Translations under genes and position numbers: made by a program | Shown: one piece after another, positions 10,857-22,350 of the stretch | Numbering within the stretch: the first letter of the stretch is position 1 | How the letters are laid out: each line of letters begins with the position of its first letter | Source: Rutidosis leptorrhynchoides | Taxonomy: Eukaryota; Streptophyta; Magnoliopsida; Asterales; Asteraceae | DNA: 64,000 nt | Direction of reading: 5' to 3' | NCBI RefSeq assembly: GCF_046630445.1 | Contig: NC_092333.1 | Coordinates: forward strand, 338,695,001 to 338,759,000 | Notes under the pieces: model-generated | What the model was told of the DNA's origin: nothing | Seen by the model: only the letters and a program-made list of their open reading frames with translations | Databases searched by the model: none

Positions 10857-11283
10857 ATTTCTCATAGTTAATTTGTTTGTTTCTAACAAATTTTATTTTA
10901 TCCAATGTTTTCTTCATTATGCCATTTGTTGGATTCTGATAGGTCAAAATTCAAATATGAAATTGAATGAAAATGGTTATTCTGTGTGAACGGATACATA
11001 TATCTGTGGATGTAAGTAGGATAGTAAATGACTGTTGAATCAGATTCGAAGAATGTACAATGTAACTTATTAATGTGAAATTCTAAATATTCCTCAGGTA
11101 TTACCTACCCATTAAAATATTTTCACCATTAACAGTTTGTACAAAAGAATTTTTATTTACAATCTTTATGAAAACATATATATTTTCTTCAGATGTAATC
11201 ATGGATTTAATGAGTTGATATAGTATTAAACTCATTTGGTTTACCGTCAAAACTAGAATACATAATCTCTAAAACATTAGAGA
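10857..11283 (-). other. Noncoding internal part of the minus-strand large LTR element
   Basis: Similar, on the opposite strand, to about 26880-27300 of the plus-strand sister: both have a short hairpin-like GGTAGGTAATACC-type motif (11097 area; 27064-27076) and a shared ATTCTTCGAATCTGATTCA stretch. No coding sequence seen. Confidence 0.55.
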
Positions 11284-11856
11284 TTACATAATCGCCATGA
11301 AGAACGAAGATAATTGATGTAGAACGATACGTAGAACGATGATTATACTCGAGGTACAGAATGAGATGTTGAGGCATGGATTGTTGATGGTACTGGTGCT
11401 GTTACTGATGGTACTATTGGTGACGGTGATGTTGCTGAAGCTGGTACGTTTTGCACCATATTTTCCAAGGCTACAACTCGGGCGCGAAGCTCGTTGACTT
11501 ATTACTCCGAAATGATTATCGGTCGGAACGAGCGGATGAATAAGGTTTAGAATTCTTGATAGAATATAATCGTGGTGAGATAATCTGAAATTGAGTGTGA
11601 AAGTGGTGTTTCGAATGGGTTCGCCGGTAAATGCTTCAGATTCTTCGCCAAAAGTGCAGGTTGGCGGGTGGAAAAGAACGCCTTTTTCTCGTCTCCATCG
11701 GTTAAGTCGACTACGAACCCATCCCCAATTCATCCAGAATTGAAGATGACTAATTGGTTGATCCATTTCTTTTACACTGCTTTTGGAGCTTATGTGAATA
11801 TCCATGTCGGAATAGCTGTCAAAATCCGAGGAATTTGAACTAGTTGCGAGTTCCAT
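11284..11856 (-). pseudogene. gag-like ORF of the non-autonomous large LTR element
   Basis: 190 codons from ATG 11856. The N-terminal half has a Ser/Asp-rich start and then the motif WMNWGWVRS, shared with the sister ORF at 25557. After about residue 110 the frame departs from the sister, which there shows a heptad-like stretch (ELRARVVALE). A frameshift near 11510 therefore puts the true continuation in another frame. The position right after the leader and primer site fits the start of gag. I recall similar WxxWxWVR proteins from Asteraceae retrotransposons but cannot name a domain. No zinc knuckle, protease or RT follows. Confidence 0.55.
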
Positions 11857-12285
11857 CTTGTACGATTAGGTAAAGGGTTTTCGATATGAAATGATTTTCG
11901 GATGTCGGATATTATTCTAACTACATAGAATACTTATCTGTAGTACAGAAGATCCCGTGGATTACGGAGGAAATCAAGGAATATATCAGGCAAAGTTTAC
12001 AGTAACAAATACTCTAAGATATGAATTAGCAGATACGCTAAGATATGAATTTTGTCTATACACTATTCATGCAATCAATGCAGTAAGATATATCTAGACT
12101 AAGAATGATAGGTAGATATTTTTTGGCAAAGAATGATATGCACACTTTTGACATGCAGAACAGGTTCAAGTACAGACTTATTAATGTATTCTAACAACTA
12201 CTAGGTCGAAGTCCAGACTCATTAATGCATCCTAACAACTACTAGTTAGACACACTAATGCAAGTCCTGGTTCGCTACGATCACC
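11857..12285 (-). other. Leader between primer-binding site and gag-like ORF
   Basis: No coding sequence. Part of it (about 11960-12060) is homologous to 25310-25400, which locates a deletion in the sister copy. Confidence 0.6.
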
Positions 12286-12297
12286 GCTCTGATACCA
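12286..12297 (-). other. Primer-binding site (initiator Met tRNA type)
   Basis: TGGTATCAGAGC on the minus strand, two bases after the LTR end. This is the classic plant tRNA-Met primer complement (family knowledge). Confidence 0.9.
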
Positions 12298-13169
12298 CAT
12301 GAGATGACCCGTCCTAATCTATAAGGACGAATACAATAACATATGGTTACATCGCGAGGTTCTGATCTCTATATGATACATTTTACAAACATTGCATTCA
12401 TTTTTAAAAGACGAAGTTTCATCACATCGAAAGTTGACAGGCATGCATACCATTTCAGAATATATCCAATCTATAATTGTCTTAATAATAATCTTGTTGA
12501 ACTCATTAACTCGAATGCAACGTCTTTTAAAATATGTCATGAATGACTCCAAGTAATATCTCTAAAATGAGCAAATGCACAGCGGAAGATTTCTTTCATA
12601 CCTGAGAATAAACATGCTTTAAAGTGTAAATCAAAAGGTTGGTGAGTTCATTAGTTTATCATCAATATTCATTTCAATCATTTTTATAGACCACAAGATT
12701 TCATATTTCCATTTCTCATAAATAAACATCCCATACATAGAGATAAAAATAATTCAAATGGATTGAACACCTGGTAATCGACATTAACAAGATGCATATA
12801 AAATATCCCCATCATTCCGGGACATCCTTCGAACATGATAAATTTCGAAGTACTAAAGCATCCGGTACTTTGGATGGGGCTCGTTGGGCCCGATAGATCT
12901 ATCTTTAGGATTCACGTCAATTAGGGTGTTTGTTCCCTAATTCTTAGATTACCAAACTAAAAGGGGCATATTCGGCTTCAATCATTCAACCATATAATGT
13001 AGTTTCAATTACTTGTGTATATATCGTCAAACATTTATAAAAGCGCATGTATTCTCAGTCCCAAAAATAAATATTGCAAAAGCATTTAAAAAGGGAGTAA
13101 TGAAACTCACGCATATAAATATTGTAAAACTGTTAATAAAGCATTTGCATGTATTCTCAGCCCAAAAAC

Positions 13170-13385
13170 ATAAAGAGTAAAAGGGTTGGGCACAATCAAT
13201 TTTTAGATCATGGCTTGTAATCCCGGAGCCTTTCCCTTCACTTTTAGCTTACCCCACGTAGCGGTAATTTATTAAGAGAAAAAGTCTAGGATTGAGATCT
13301 AAAAGCTTGCCTTTATTCCCTCCTTGTCCGGGGTCTCGAAAGGAATGGCTGGTAGGATTGAAGGAATTCGGACGAGATGTCCAAG
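13170..13385. other. Foreign, more GC-rich segment inside the LTR
   Basis: It separates two LTR parts that are contiguous in the sister LTR (compare 32885-32940). It lacks AT repeats and reads unlike its surroundings, for example TCCGGGGTCTCGAAAGGAAT at 13327-13346. The adjacent LTR text around 13083-13165 is partly duplicated. Organellar (mitochondrial) filler DNA is one possibility, based on style only. Confidence 0.35.
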
Positions 13386-13714
13386 GGACAAATGAAACTC
13401 ACAATACGATATTTTGTAGTAAAAATATGCATACTACGATAGTGAACAATGCAGGGTTGGCCTCGGATTCACGAACCTATATTAGTTGCATATACATTAA
13501 CACACATATTCCATTTAATCAACTAAATTTACTTATATTTGATAATTTATTAAAATTAGTATCTTTAAATATAATTATACTTATAATAAATATATGATAT
13601 ATAATTAAATTAAAGTTTTATCAATATAAATGGTGATATATTAGTTAAAAACATATTAATATGTAATATTAGTTGTCTTGTAATATATTTTTATATAGAT
13701 AACATTTGTTTGTT

Positions 13715-14066
13715 AAAAATAATAATTATAATAATACTAAAAAATAATAATAGTAATGATAATAATAAAAATGATAATACTTTTAATAATAATAATAATA
13801 CTAATAATAAAAGGATAAAAATAATAGTAATAATAATAATAATAATGTTAGTAATAAAAATAATAATACTTATAATGAAAATGAAAATGATAATTTTAAT
13901 AAATATACTTTTGTTAATAATAATAATTTCAACAATGATAATTTTAGAGATAATACTAATAACAATATTAATCATAATAATAGTAATAATAATTCTAATG
14001 CTCATTTTAATGATAATAATAATAATAATATTAATAGTAATAATAATCTTAAAAATCATATTAATG

Positions 14067-14163
<97 letters not shown>

Positions 14164-14170
14164 TAAAAAT
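13715..14170. repeat. Imperfect then perfect (AAT)n array
   Basis: Imperfect AAT/ATA tract to about 14060, then about 32 near-perfect AAT units to 14161. Long Ile-rich frames here are artefacts of the repeat. Confidence 0.95.
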
Positions 14171-14217
14171 AATAATAATGGTAATTATAATACTAGTAAT
14201 ACTACCTTAGGAGTAAT

Positions 14218-15850
14218 TGACAAGTGAATGGCTGCAGCAAAATGTCACAACTCATATTCGAACCCATGACCTATCGTTTCACAACCTCACACCAAACCAA
14301 TGAATTGCTCATTACTTCCTTGAAATATCTCACAGTTTTAGTTATATAACATGTACGAATCTGTTTGTTTTTTCTCTTAAACTTAAGACCCAAATCATCA
14401 GTAATCGTATAACCCCATTATTTCCATCATCATCAAAATCAACTTCATAACCATAATCATCTATTATGATCATAACCTCATAGCAACTCATTATCATTAT
14501 TATCCTAATCTTTACATATCATCATACTCCTATATCTTTATCATCCTTCATCATCAAATCATACCAATGTCGTCAAGCTTATCGTCAATCTCACATAAAT
14601 TATTCTTATTTGTTTCGTGGCTGCTCAACAGAGTTTAAAACCAATCGCATTAGTAATAACAACGTTGTTAAATTAAAAAAAATAGTTTACGTGAGTATTC
14701 GACCGAAATATAACCAGAGTTTAAATTAAAAGCCTAATGGGCTTCAACCCATAATGCAGCAAAATCCAATAAGGGCTGACCCATATACAAATCGTGAGTT
14801 CTTTGGCCTGGTTCCACAAGTTGTCTAATGGCAGATATATTAATATATACGAACGCATTCATCATGATTCCATCATGATCACTTCATCATCCATTATCCC
14901 TTAACCTATTCGCATTAGACAGATTACCGTCCAAAGCGATACCACTTTAATAATATAATCCACATTACAGCTTGTAACCATGTATCATCTTTATTCGCTA
15001 TATATTTGAGACAGAATTATTGTATCTGCAATTGCAGCGTAAAAACTTACTTAAAAACAGAATCAAATCGAGTATCAGATGGGGTCTTCGCATGGGTTTA
15101 CAACAGGAATATATGGCGATTTAGGGTGGCGAATGGTGGTGGTTTATGGGTTGTATAAATCAGAAAGTTGCAGCGTAGCAGCAACTGCTATGGCTGTCGA
15201 ATAATAGCTACTTATTCTATGATGGTGTTCACAAATCCATCAGAAGGAAGAGAAAAATAATATGAAGAGAGAGAGAAGAGAGAAAAGAGGAGATGAAGGT
15301 TTATTGGTGATGCTTTGATGTGAAGATGGTTAATGATTGTGGGATTAGATTGGAAACAGAAACGATAGGTGAAGAAAGAATTGAAGTGAAGGGTGGTTTT
15401 GTGGCTTGATGGTCTATTCGATGATGATTAAAACAGTAAGGATCGAACAACAATACAGATACAACATTAATAGTTAGCAGGTGGTGTTTGGACTTTGTTT
15501 TTGTTCTACATTACAGCAACAACAGCAGAAATCATTAACAGTGGTAATTAATCGAATGGTTTTAACACATGTTTGGGTTGGTTTTCTTGAAGAAGGTGAT
15601 GGTATTGATGGTTTGAGTTTGAAGGTGATGTAGTGCCCGAATAATTTTTCCAATAATTTGAGACAATCGCTTGTTATATAAAAGAGACATGTGTCAACAG
15701 GATATTCAAGCAAGAGATGAAGACAGAAGAAAAAAAATAAGAGTACATAAAGCATGAGCACGATGGGTAACAGAATTTGGATTGTTCTTGTGATTAAATT
15801 CTGATTCGTACTAGATGAATCAGTTATCTACAACATTGAAAAGGATTGAC
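14218..15850. other. LTR segment without an obvious counterpart in the sister LTR
   Basis: Moderately complex sequence with no supportable gene. A GTTCGAATAT-like B-box resemblance on the minus strand (14252-14262) is isolated. It may be an old insertion or a more complete version of the LTR. Confidence 0.3.
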
Positions 15851-16329
15851 AACTGAATACGTTCCTGTATTTATGTTTATATATATCAGATATGATTTTT
15901 AATTAAAAAATGTGTATAAATCTGTAATTATATAAGTATATAACTGTATTTATATATATATGTATACCTGTATATATATTTTCATATGTATATAACAGTA
16001 TTTTGTATATTTATATGTATTTATATATATCTGTGATTATATATTTATTTATGTAATTTAGTTTTTAACTAATATTAATAATTGTTAATAATATTGTTAA
16101 CATTTATAATAATAAGAATACTAATATTAATAACAATAATAATAGAAAATAATAATAGGTTTAATATGAAAATGATAATAATAATATCATTACTTACAAT
16201 ACTAAATTATATATTTCAAATAAAAATAATAATTATAATAGTACTGATATTAATATTAATAATAATAATACTAATTATACTAATATTATTAATGATAATA
16301 ATAATATTAATAATAACAATATTACAACA

Positions 16330-16332
<3 letters not shown>

Positions 16333-16395
<63 letters not shown>
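16333..16395. repeat. (TA)n microsatellite
   Basis: About 31 TA units, the first of three long TA tracts within 500 bases of the LTR. Confidence 0.97.
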
Positions 16396-16397
<2 letters not shown>

Positions 16398-16473
16398 ATT
16401 TTACATTATAGATTATATACATTTCAAATGATATTAATAATACTAGTATTGACATTAATATTGAAGGTAATGG

Positions 16474-16476
<3 letters not shown>

Positions 16477-16532
<56 letters not shown>
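16477..16532. repeat. (TA)n microsatellite
   Basis: About 27 TA units. Confidence 0.97.
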
Positions 16533-16536
<4 letters not shown>

Positions 16537-16739
16537 CATCTATAGTTATACATGTATTACATATATGTATTATTACTTATGTAATATTTATTATTCATAT
16601 AGTATATCCTATAATAAATTTTATTTGTTATCCATTATTTCTAAGATTACATTATATTAGAAATCACATATATTTATAATTAGATTCACTTTTAATAATA
16701 ACTTAATGATTCTGTTTTATTATTTTACATTTTTATTTA

Positions 16740-16744
<5 letters not shown>

Positions 16745-16822
<78 letters not shown>
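16745..16822. repeat. (AT)n microsatellite
   Basis: About 38 AT units, close to the outer LTR end. Confidence 0.97.
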
Positions 16823-16827
<5 letters not shown>

Positions 16828-17009
16828 CATATTTACTTACAAAACAAATTGTTCGTGAATCATCGGGAATAGTCAAAGTCAAATGCATTCATGAAAAATA
16901 GTTCAAACATTTTGAGACTTAACTTTACTAACTTTGCTTATCGTGTCTGAAACATTAAATCATTTAAAGATAAAGTTTAAATTTGGTCAAAAATTTTCGG
17001 GTCGTCACA

Positions 17010-17919
17010 ATCGACCCATGCCCAAATATCGTCCATAGATAGCCAAAGAGGATAAAAACAATCTGGTCCATAGATCGATGCGCTTCCAAATTGGAGATGA
17101 AACCAAATACAAGGCAAAGAGATGATCATCTATTTCAATATGCGAGTTACAAAGTCCACAATTTAAATAGGATAAATCAATATTCCGTGTAGAAAGATTT
17201 TTCTTGGTGGGTAACCAATTTAAACAAAGCCTCCAATTAAAAATATTTACCTTGATCGGAACTTGCTTGTACCAGTTGGTCGAACAAAAGGAGCCAAAGA
17301 TGGAAGATCAATAAGCTTCCTAGCATGCGAATCAGAGAAGTGAGAAGAAGGTCCATCCCATTCCCATGTGTCACGGTCCAAAGATAAGGGAAAGTTGTTA
17401 ACGCCGCCTAGATCATCGAACCCTGAAAAAAAGACCTCACCTGAACTGACGACCCCATCTACAACCAACAATCCAAACAACCCAACGGATACTGAACCGA
17501 AGTAAACAGCTACGAACCTCAATTCACAAGTCTCACACCAAACCGCATCACCCCTGTCTCAAAATCAGTAACCAAAACATCCATCGGGCAAACCAAGAAC
17601 ACCCGCCTCGAGACCGCATCAACCAGAAATCCAGAGACAAACCCCCGGTGGTCGGCCCAACCAAAAAACCCCTAAAAGCATTCAACTCAGAAACCCCAAC
17701 CTGTCGAGCCCCAACCCATCGGAAGATCGGGAATCAACCGAAAATAAAACTCCAAATCACCAATCTTTTGGCGCTTAATGATCCTAAAATCATTAAGGCG
17801 GTAACAACACCGGCTCGTTCTGAACCAAAACCAGTTACGAGGAAGATGGAACGAACGGGATCGGAACTAATAAAAAACAAAAGGATGATGGATCTATAGT
17901 TAACCAACAAATGAAATCG
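17010..17919 (-). pseudogene. LINE remnant with a C-terminal RT zinc-binding (zf-RVT) piece
   Basis: On the minus strand about 17440-17010 codes, across a frame change near 17250, for a segment typical of the zinc-binding tail of plant L1 LINE ORF2: KVNIFNWRLC, then LPTKKNLSTR, then a CxxC and an HxxH-like DDHLF. An upstream frame (17522-17247) has DTWEWDGP and FSDSHARKLID, which fit the region just before zf-RVT. The part right of 17530 is G/T-rich on the minus strand and may be a 5' part of the LINE, implying a large internal deletion. The large LTR element borders it on the left and Tat#1 on the right, so it is older than both. Confidence 0.55.
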
Positions 17920-18730
17920 CTGATCAAGCATAAAATGGTCTAAGGGGTTCGGTTCATGCAAGATCAACAATAAATGGAGGATTTAAGGGTTCCTTGAGTT
18001 TAACTCTCTGGTCCAGAGTACCGTGAATAACCCTCATACAAGATGATGATCTCAGAAATGGTGGTTAAAAATGACCCACCATCATTCAGGGAGCTATTCT
18101 GAAATCGGTACCTGAAATCGCCAAGTGTACCGAAGAGCTATTTTGGTCGCGCAGGTTAGCTAGAGTGATAAATGTGTTTGAGAATGATTTTTGGTGATAT
18201 GGAAAATAATTCCAAAGTATGTTTTTGATAGCTCAAGTAGCATCTATTTATACATGTGGGCTTTTGTCCCTTAGTGCCACGTAGGAGGATAAAAGGACAT
18301 GTTGGCGCCACGTCGTATTATTTTTGTCCTTTTATTTCAAAAAGTTGTACAAGTGCTGCCATTATTTTAGTGTTGTCCACTTTATACACTGATGTTCGTT
18401 TCTGGCCACCCTGCGATGTCAGGATCGTATCGTCCTGCCATAGGTGTCCTTTCTTCTTTAGTGTCGCTATAGTACTTCTGTAGCATAGTGTTATGTCATT
18501 TAAATGGCGTCGTGTTTAGACTGTGCGGCCAATGTTGTGGGCGTATCATTAATGCATAATCAGATGGCGTGTGAGCAATTGCACGGACATGGTCTTGCAC
18601 GATTATGTAGACCGATGCACGCCATTATGATGTTGCGCAATGGATGTGCAACTATGCGCATCATTAAGTTTCGCCAGTTATATATTACGCTTTATTGCGC
18701 ATGATGTAGAACTTTAATTATGACATACAA
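17920..18730 (-). repeat. 3' LTR of Tat#1 (right limit approximate)
   Basis: Its 3' end on the minus strand is CTTGATCA at 17920. A TATAAATA box on the minus strand is at 18252-18245, 325 bases from that end; in the Tat#2 LTR the same distance is about 313. I could not find the polypurine tract, so the 5' limit is a guess. Confidence 0.5.
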
Positions 18731-18925
18731 TGCGCTAAAAAGGTGCATTTAATGCTAGGGCGGTTTTTCGGCTTGTCAGTCTGGCATGCATGGAAGACTG
18801 TCAACTCAACCGTCACCCTTGCACATTTACTGTCGCTTGACAGTTTTACCTCCGCTGGATTTGCGATACGTGTACGGCTGTGACACGTTTTCCTTTATTC
18901 CACGTTTCCCATTCAAAATTTTCCC

Positions 18926-18933
18926 TATAAATA
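18926..18933 (+). promoter_or_regulatory. TATA box of the antisense gene of Tat#1
   Basis: CCCTATAAATAGCCC context, 169 bases before ATG 19095, on the strand opposite to the element. Confidence 0.5.
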
Positions 18934-19094
18934 GCCCATAACCTCTTCATAAAACTTTTTACCGCCTACACATCTTCTCTCATTCCTTCCCTTGTGTATT
19001 CGATCCAACGCCCTTACGACCTGCTTCAGTTGCTTCTTTTTTCGATCATCAGGTTAGAGCTTTCTTTCCCACATTTCTTTTTATTTCAAAAGTC

Positions 19095-21007
19095 ATGTCT
19101 TCTTCTACTTCTGTGACTGAAAGAAAAAATGTCAAGCAGATCTCTTCTGTGATCACTCGCAAGGATCTGGAGGAGATCATGGAGGATTATCCTCCCCTTC
19201 GCGCTTTGAATCCCATTCCCCCTAGGCAAAGGCAACGTTCCACCAATCCTCCTGCCAATAAAATCTCCATATACTCGAAGGTGATGAGATATGGCAGCCT
19301 TCGCTATCCTCCTACCGAATTCTTTTTGTTTTTTCTTCACCACTTCTGTATTGGCACTGGGCAGCTTCACCCATATAGCGCATGCCGCATTTCTCTCTTT
19401 GATATGTGGTGTAGGGACAGAACTTTTTCCCTACCGTAAACTTGTTTAGGAACGTTTATTCCTACCAGCTACACGATAATGGCTGGTACTCATTTAGAGA
19501 GCGCGTAAAGTTCTTCCAGCTACAAAGGCTGACATGCACGAAAAGTGGAAGAATTCCTTCTTCTTCGTCGATAACACTTTCATTCCCAACTCTTGATGTA
19601 CCATGGATAAGGTACGATAGATAGCGCATATTATTCTTGTATTTCGCAGTTTTTATTAACTATCTATTAATTGCGCGTAATAACTTTACCTTGTGTTTGT
19701 TTTGCAGTTATGTCGATCCTTAACGTTCTTGAGGATGAGGACCATGATGAGATTGTTGCCGCCCATAGAGGCGAGGAGATTGAGGGATCCCAGGCCGAGG
19801 GAAATGCCATCCCTTCTACCAGTGCTGAGGTCAATGTTCCTCCTACTGGCGCCGAGTCACATGCGCCTGAGGGAGGCGTTCACTCCGAGGAGGAGGGGGT
19901 TCCACACACAGATATGGAATCCAGTGATCATAACACCAGGGTTCCAACTCCCCCATCTGCAAGTCAAGTGAACCCAGCTAACCAAGGCGCTTCTTCACAC
20001 AAGAACAAGAAGCGCAAGCATTCTGACAAGGGTGGGGAGCAGTCCCACAAGAAGAAGAAGAAGACTGATAAGCGCACTTCTTTTCATGACTTCTAATTAT
20101 TATTTAATTTACTGTATTGCATTCTAACACATAGTCATGCAACTTTTATTATGCAGATGGCGACGAGGGTCCTCCTCCAGACTTGCTTCTAGAGTTCAAC
20201 AAACTGACGGAGTTTTTGGAGGTGCCTTCTGGACCTGCCATGACCCAGCTCACATTTTTGATGGATTATACCCCAGCCAGCGCGCTGAGGTTCTTCAAGA
20301 AGGAGGACCCGGTGGCGTATCTCTACATGGATGTGTGGACGTCGCTTACTAGTTTTTTTCGCGATGTCTGTAGGATAAAGGACAAGTAATCGCTCCTGAA
20401 GGGTGATTCTAGCTCGTGGCAGGAGGCCCTGGGCGTGCAGAAGGCGTGCGATCGCCTCAATGCGCTTCATGATGAGGTGAAGGTGGCGCAAACGCACGTG
20501 CTAGCACTGAGGCTGCTGCCGTGCAGGTGTCTTCTGAAAAGGAGGCGCTTGCCAAGGAACTAGAGTTGGTCAAGGCTGAGGGGGACCAACTGAAAATCAA
20601 TGAAAACTCCCTCCTGGCCACCAACGCCGATCTATGCAAAGTCGCATAGCAACACTTTGCGCAGCTCAATAATTTGGAGGAGCTGCGTAGGTATGCTTGG
20701 GATCAGTTCGTAACTCTGAAGCTCGAGATTCCCGAGTTGGTTAGGCGTGCTTGCAATTCTCCTGCGATGAAGGGCTATGCGGGCCATGAAGGGGGCCGAG
20801 AGGTGCATGTTCTGGGAGTTTCCAAAGAAACACATTCAACTTCCCACCGTCCTGCCACTTGTCGTGGACAAGAAAATGCCTTCAGACGCTGCTGAAGAGG
20901 AAAAATCTATTGTGGCCGCACAAGAGCACTTAGATGTGCCCAATCTTGTCACCATGATGCAGAGTACAGATGCGACTGCCGAGCGATTATTGAATGATGT
21001 TTTCTAG
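19095..21007 (+). pseudogene. Antisense extra gene of Tat#1 ('putative gypsy type transposon' family), decayed
   Basis: Starts at ATG 19095. The N-terminal part (LEEIMEDYPPLRALNPI, then ISIYSKVMRYG) resembles the plant 'putative gypsy type transposon' (Transposase_28-like) family by recall and aligns by eye with the Tat#2 gene (54965-57239). Frameshifts near 19430 and 19510 break it. A likely intron runs from about 19611 (GTACGA) to 19705 (TTTGCAG). The next exon (to about 20096) is acidic then Lys/His-rich (HKKKKKTDK). Further exons to 21007 have a coiled-coil-like stretch (ALAKELELVKAEG) and several stops (20386, 20647) and shifts. It lies between spacer and 3' LTR, antisense to the element. 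Function is unknown. Confidence 0.6.
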
Positions 21008-21268
21008 TTTTTTATTTTTATATATTGTATGCGTAATGAGCTTTTTGTAACCGACATTTATGAAATGAAAAATTCGTTCCTTTAAGTAATGTCTTTTGCT
21101 GATCGCGCTATTACTTTTATTACCTGTATTCAATCGTTACATATGGGTAATACCTGGTATGGATTAGTACTTGTAAATTGTGGTGGCACCAATTGCGCAT
21201 ATTGACTTTATCGTTTTTAGCACGTTACGTGCGTGGCTTAAACAAGTTAAATTTGTTAATCATATATT
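21008..21268 (-). other. Tat#1 spacer, left part
   Basis: Noncoding sequence after the antisense gene. It ends at ATGCT (21269-21273), repeated at 41997-42001 on the far side of the composite insertion. Confidence 0.5.
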
Positions 21269-21273
21269 ATGCT

Positions 21274-22350
21274 TGAGGAGGATGAGGGGGCATCAACTCT
21301 GCTTCTCTGCACACATGAAACAAAAATCAAACCAAACACCAAACCTTGAAAAGTTAGCGTTAGGACAATAATAATAATCAAACCAACATGTTCCACATAC
21401 TTGCATCAACTACCATTAATCCTCGTTTCAACTTCAAATAGGCATTTAAACAAAAGCAAGTATTTAAAACATGTGTTTTTTTGCTCCATGGTACCAAATT
21501 CAAACAAATTCTCAAAACAACTATATCACATAAGTGCCCCATTAAACAATCACCACTTAACTCAATTTCACAAACTCGTCTAATTAATTAACCAACCTAC
21601 GATAAATCATTCCAATAATTACGAGTTAACTTCTATACCTTCAAGAAGATTAAATAATTCCACTAACCAAATAAACATCTCACAAATCACAAAAGTCGTC
21701 ATGCTTTACCAATTACCAAAATCACATATGACCCGCCCAAATAACCCCACACTATCTTAAAACATGTATCTAGTAGCAAACATCTCCTTCACAAACAAAA
21801 TTCCCAAACATTCAACATCAAATTCGGATTTATCATTACCCTAATCTCAAAAATCAATATCATGCATAAACTACACAAATATTCATGAAGAAAACACAAT
21901 CATATCATATTCATAAACAATTCATCACATAATAAAGTATAAAAGCCTCAATTAAACAAACCCCACAAAAATTCAAACATGAATCCTAAAATTAATAAAA
22001 TTAATCAAAGAAACATGAGAGAAAAGGATAGAGAGGAGTAAAATCGGACCTTAACTGACATGATTGAATAATGAATTGAAGAAATTAGTGAAGAATTAGA
22101 GGTAATTAAAATTAGCGTTTAAGAGCTCTAAGTGTGCTTGAGAGGTAGAGATAAGAATGGTGGGTGAAAACAGATCCAAAAACCCCTAAAAAGAGTGAGA
22201 TTCCCATCGGGTTTAATATTGGGTCGGGTTGACCCATTTGATTTAAAAAATTTACCGTCGGTTATGAATCTGTGCGGCAGGAATGTCGCACGGCGATATG
22301 CTGTACCTGATACTAATTATTTTCTTATTAGGCGACCTCGAAACATTTGA
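21274..22350 (-). other. Segment X, part 2: promoter, leader and intron resembling an Athila env-gene start
   Basis: On the minus strand: an imperfect inverted repeat (22291-22272, GTGCG/CGCAC arms), a TATA-like ATATTAA near 22217, a pyrimidine-rich leader, then ATG at 22061-22059. After four codons there is a GT donor (22049-22048), a 743-base T-rich region, and a TGCAG acceptor at 21307. The frame continues into a short Ser-rich exon to the edge at 21274. The layout mirrors 4502-5409 of the plus-strand Athila. X continues at 33713-33858, where the CGCG palindromes are. It could instead be the start of a captured gene. Confidence 0.4.

Larger units (their letters stand above)
10857..17009 (-). 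mobile_element. Large non-autonomous LTR retrotransposon (Tekay-like?), minus strand, interrupted by the Athila copy
   Basis: On the minus strand: LTR 17009-12300, a primer-binding site complementary to initiator Met tRNA (12297-12286), a leader, a gag-like ORF 11856-11284, then noncoding DNA cut at 10857 by the Athila LTR. The rest lies outside the window. LTR and ORF match the plus-strand element at 22351-33712. Ty3/gypsy Tekay-type membership is my inference from LTR style and primer type; no pol domain is visible to confirm it. Confidence 0.7.
12300..17009 (-). repeat. 5' LTR of the minus-strand large LTR element, swollen by microsatellites
   Basis: On the minus strand it starts TGTGACGACCCG at 17009 and ends GGGTCATCTCA at 12300. 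Its start and end regions match LTR 30126-33712. It is 4710 bp against 3587 bp there, mainly because of AAT and AT repeats and inserted segments (13170-13385; perhaps 14220-15850). Its outer flank at 17010 is LINE DNA. Confidence 0.75.

Noticed and set aside
13691-14210. Long open frames on both strands, almost all Ile
   Set aside because: Pure translation of an AAT/ATA microsatellite; no start context, no protein-like composition.
14250-14266. tRNA or SINE B box (GTTCGAA-type)
   Set aside because: No A box, cloverleaf, tail or target duplication around it.
16082-16679. Open frames of alternating Tyr and Ile
   Set aside because: Translation of TA dinucleotide repeats.
17648-17899. Plus-strand frame in the LINE remnant as LINE ORF1
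   Set aside because: No RNA-recognition or zinc-knuckle motif; the strand is opposite to the recognisable zf-RVT piece.
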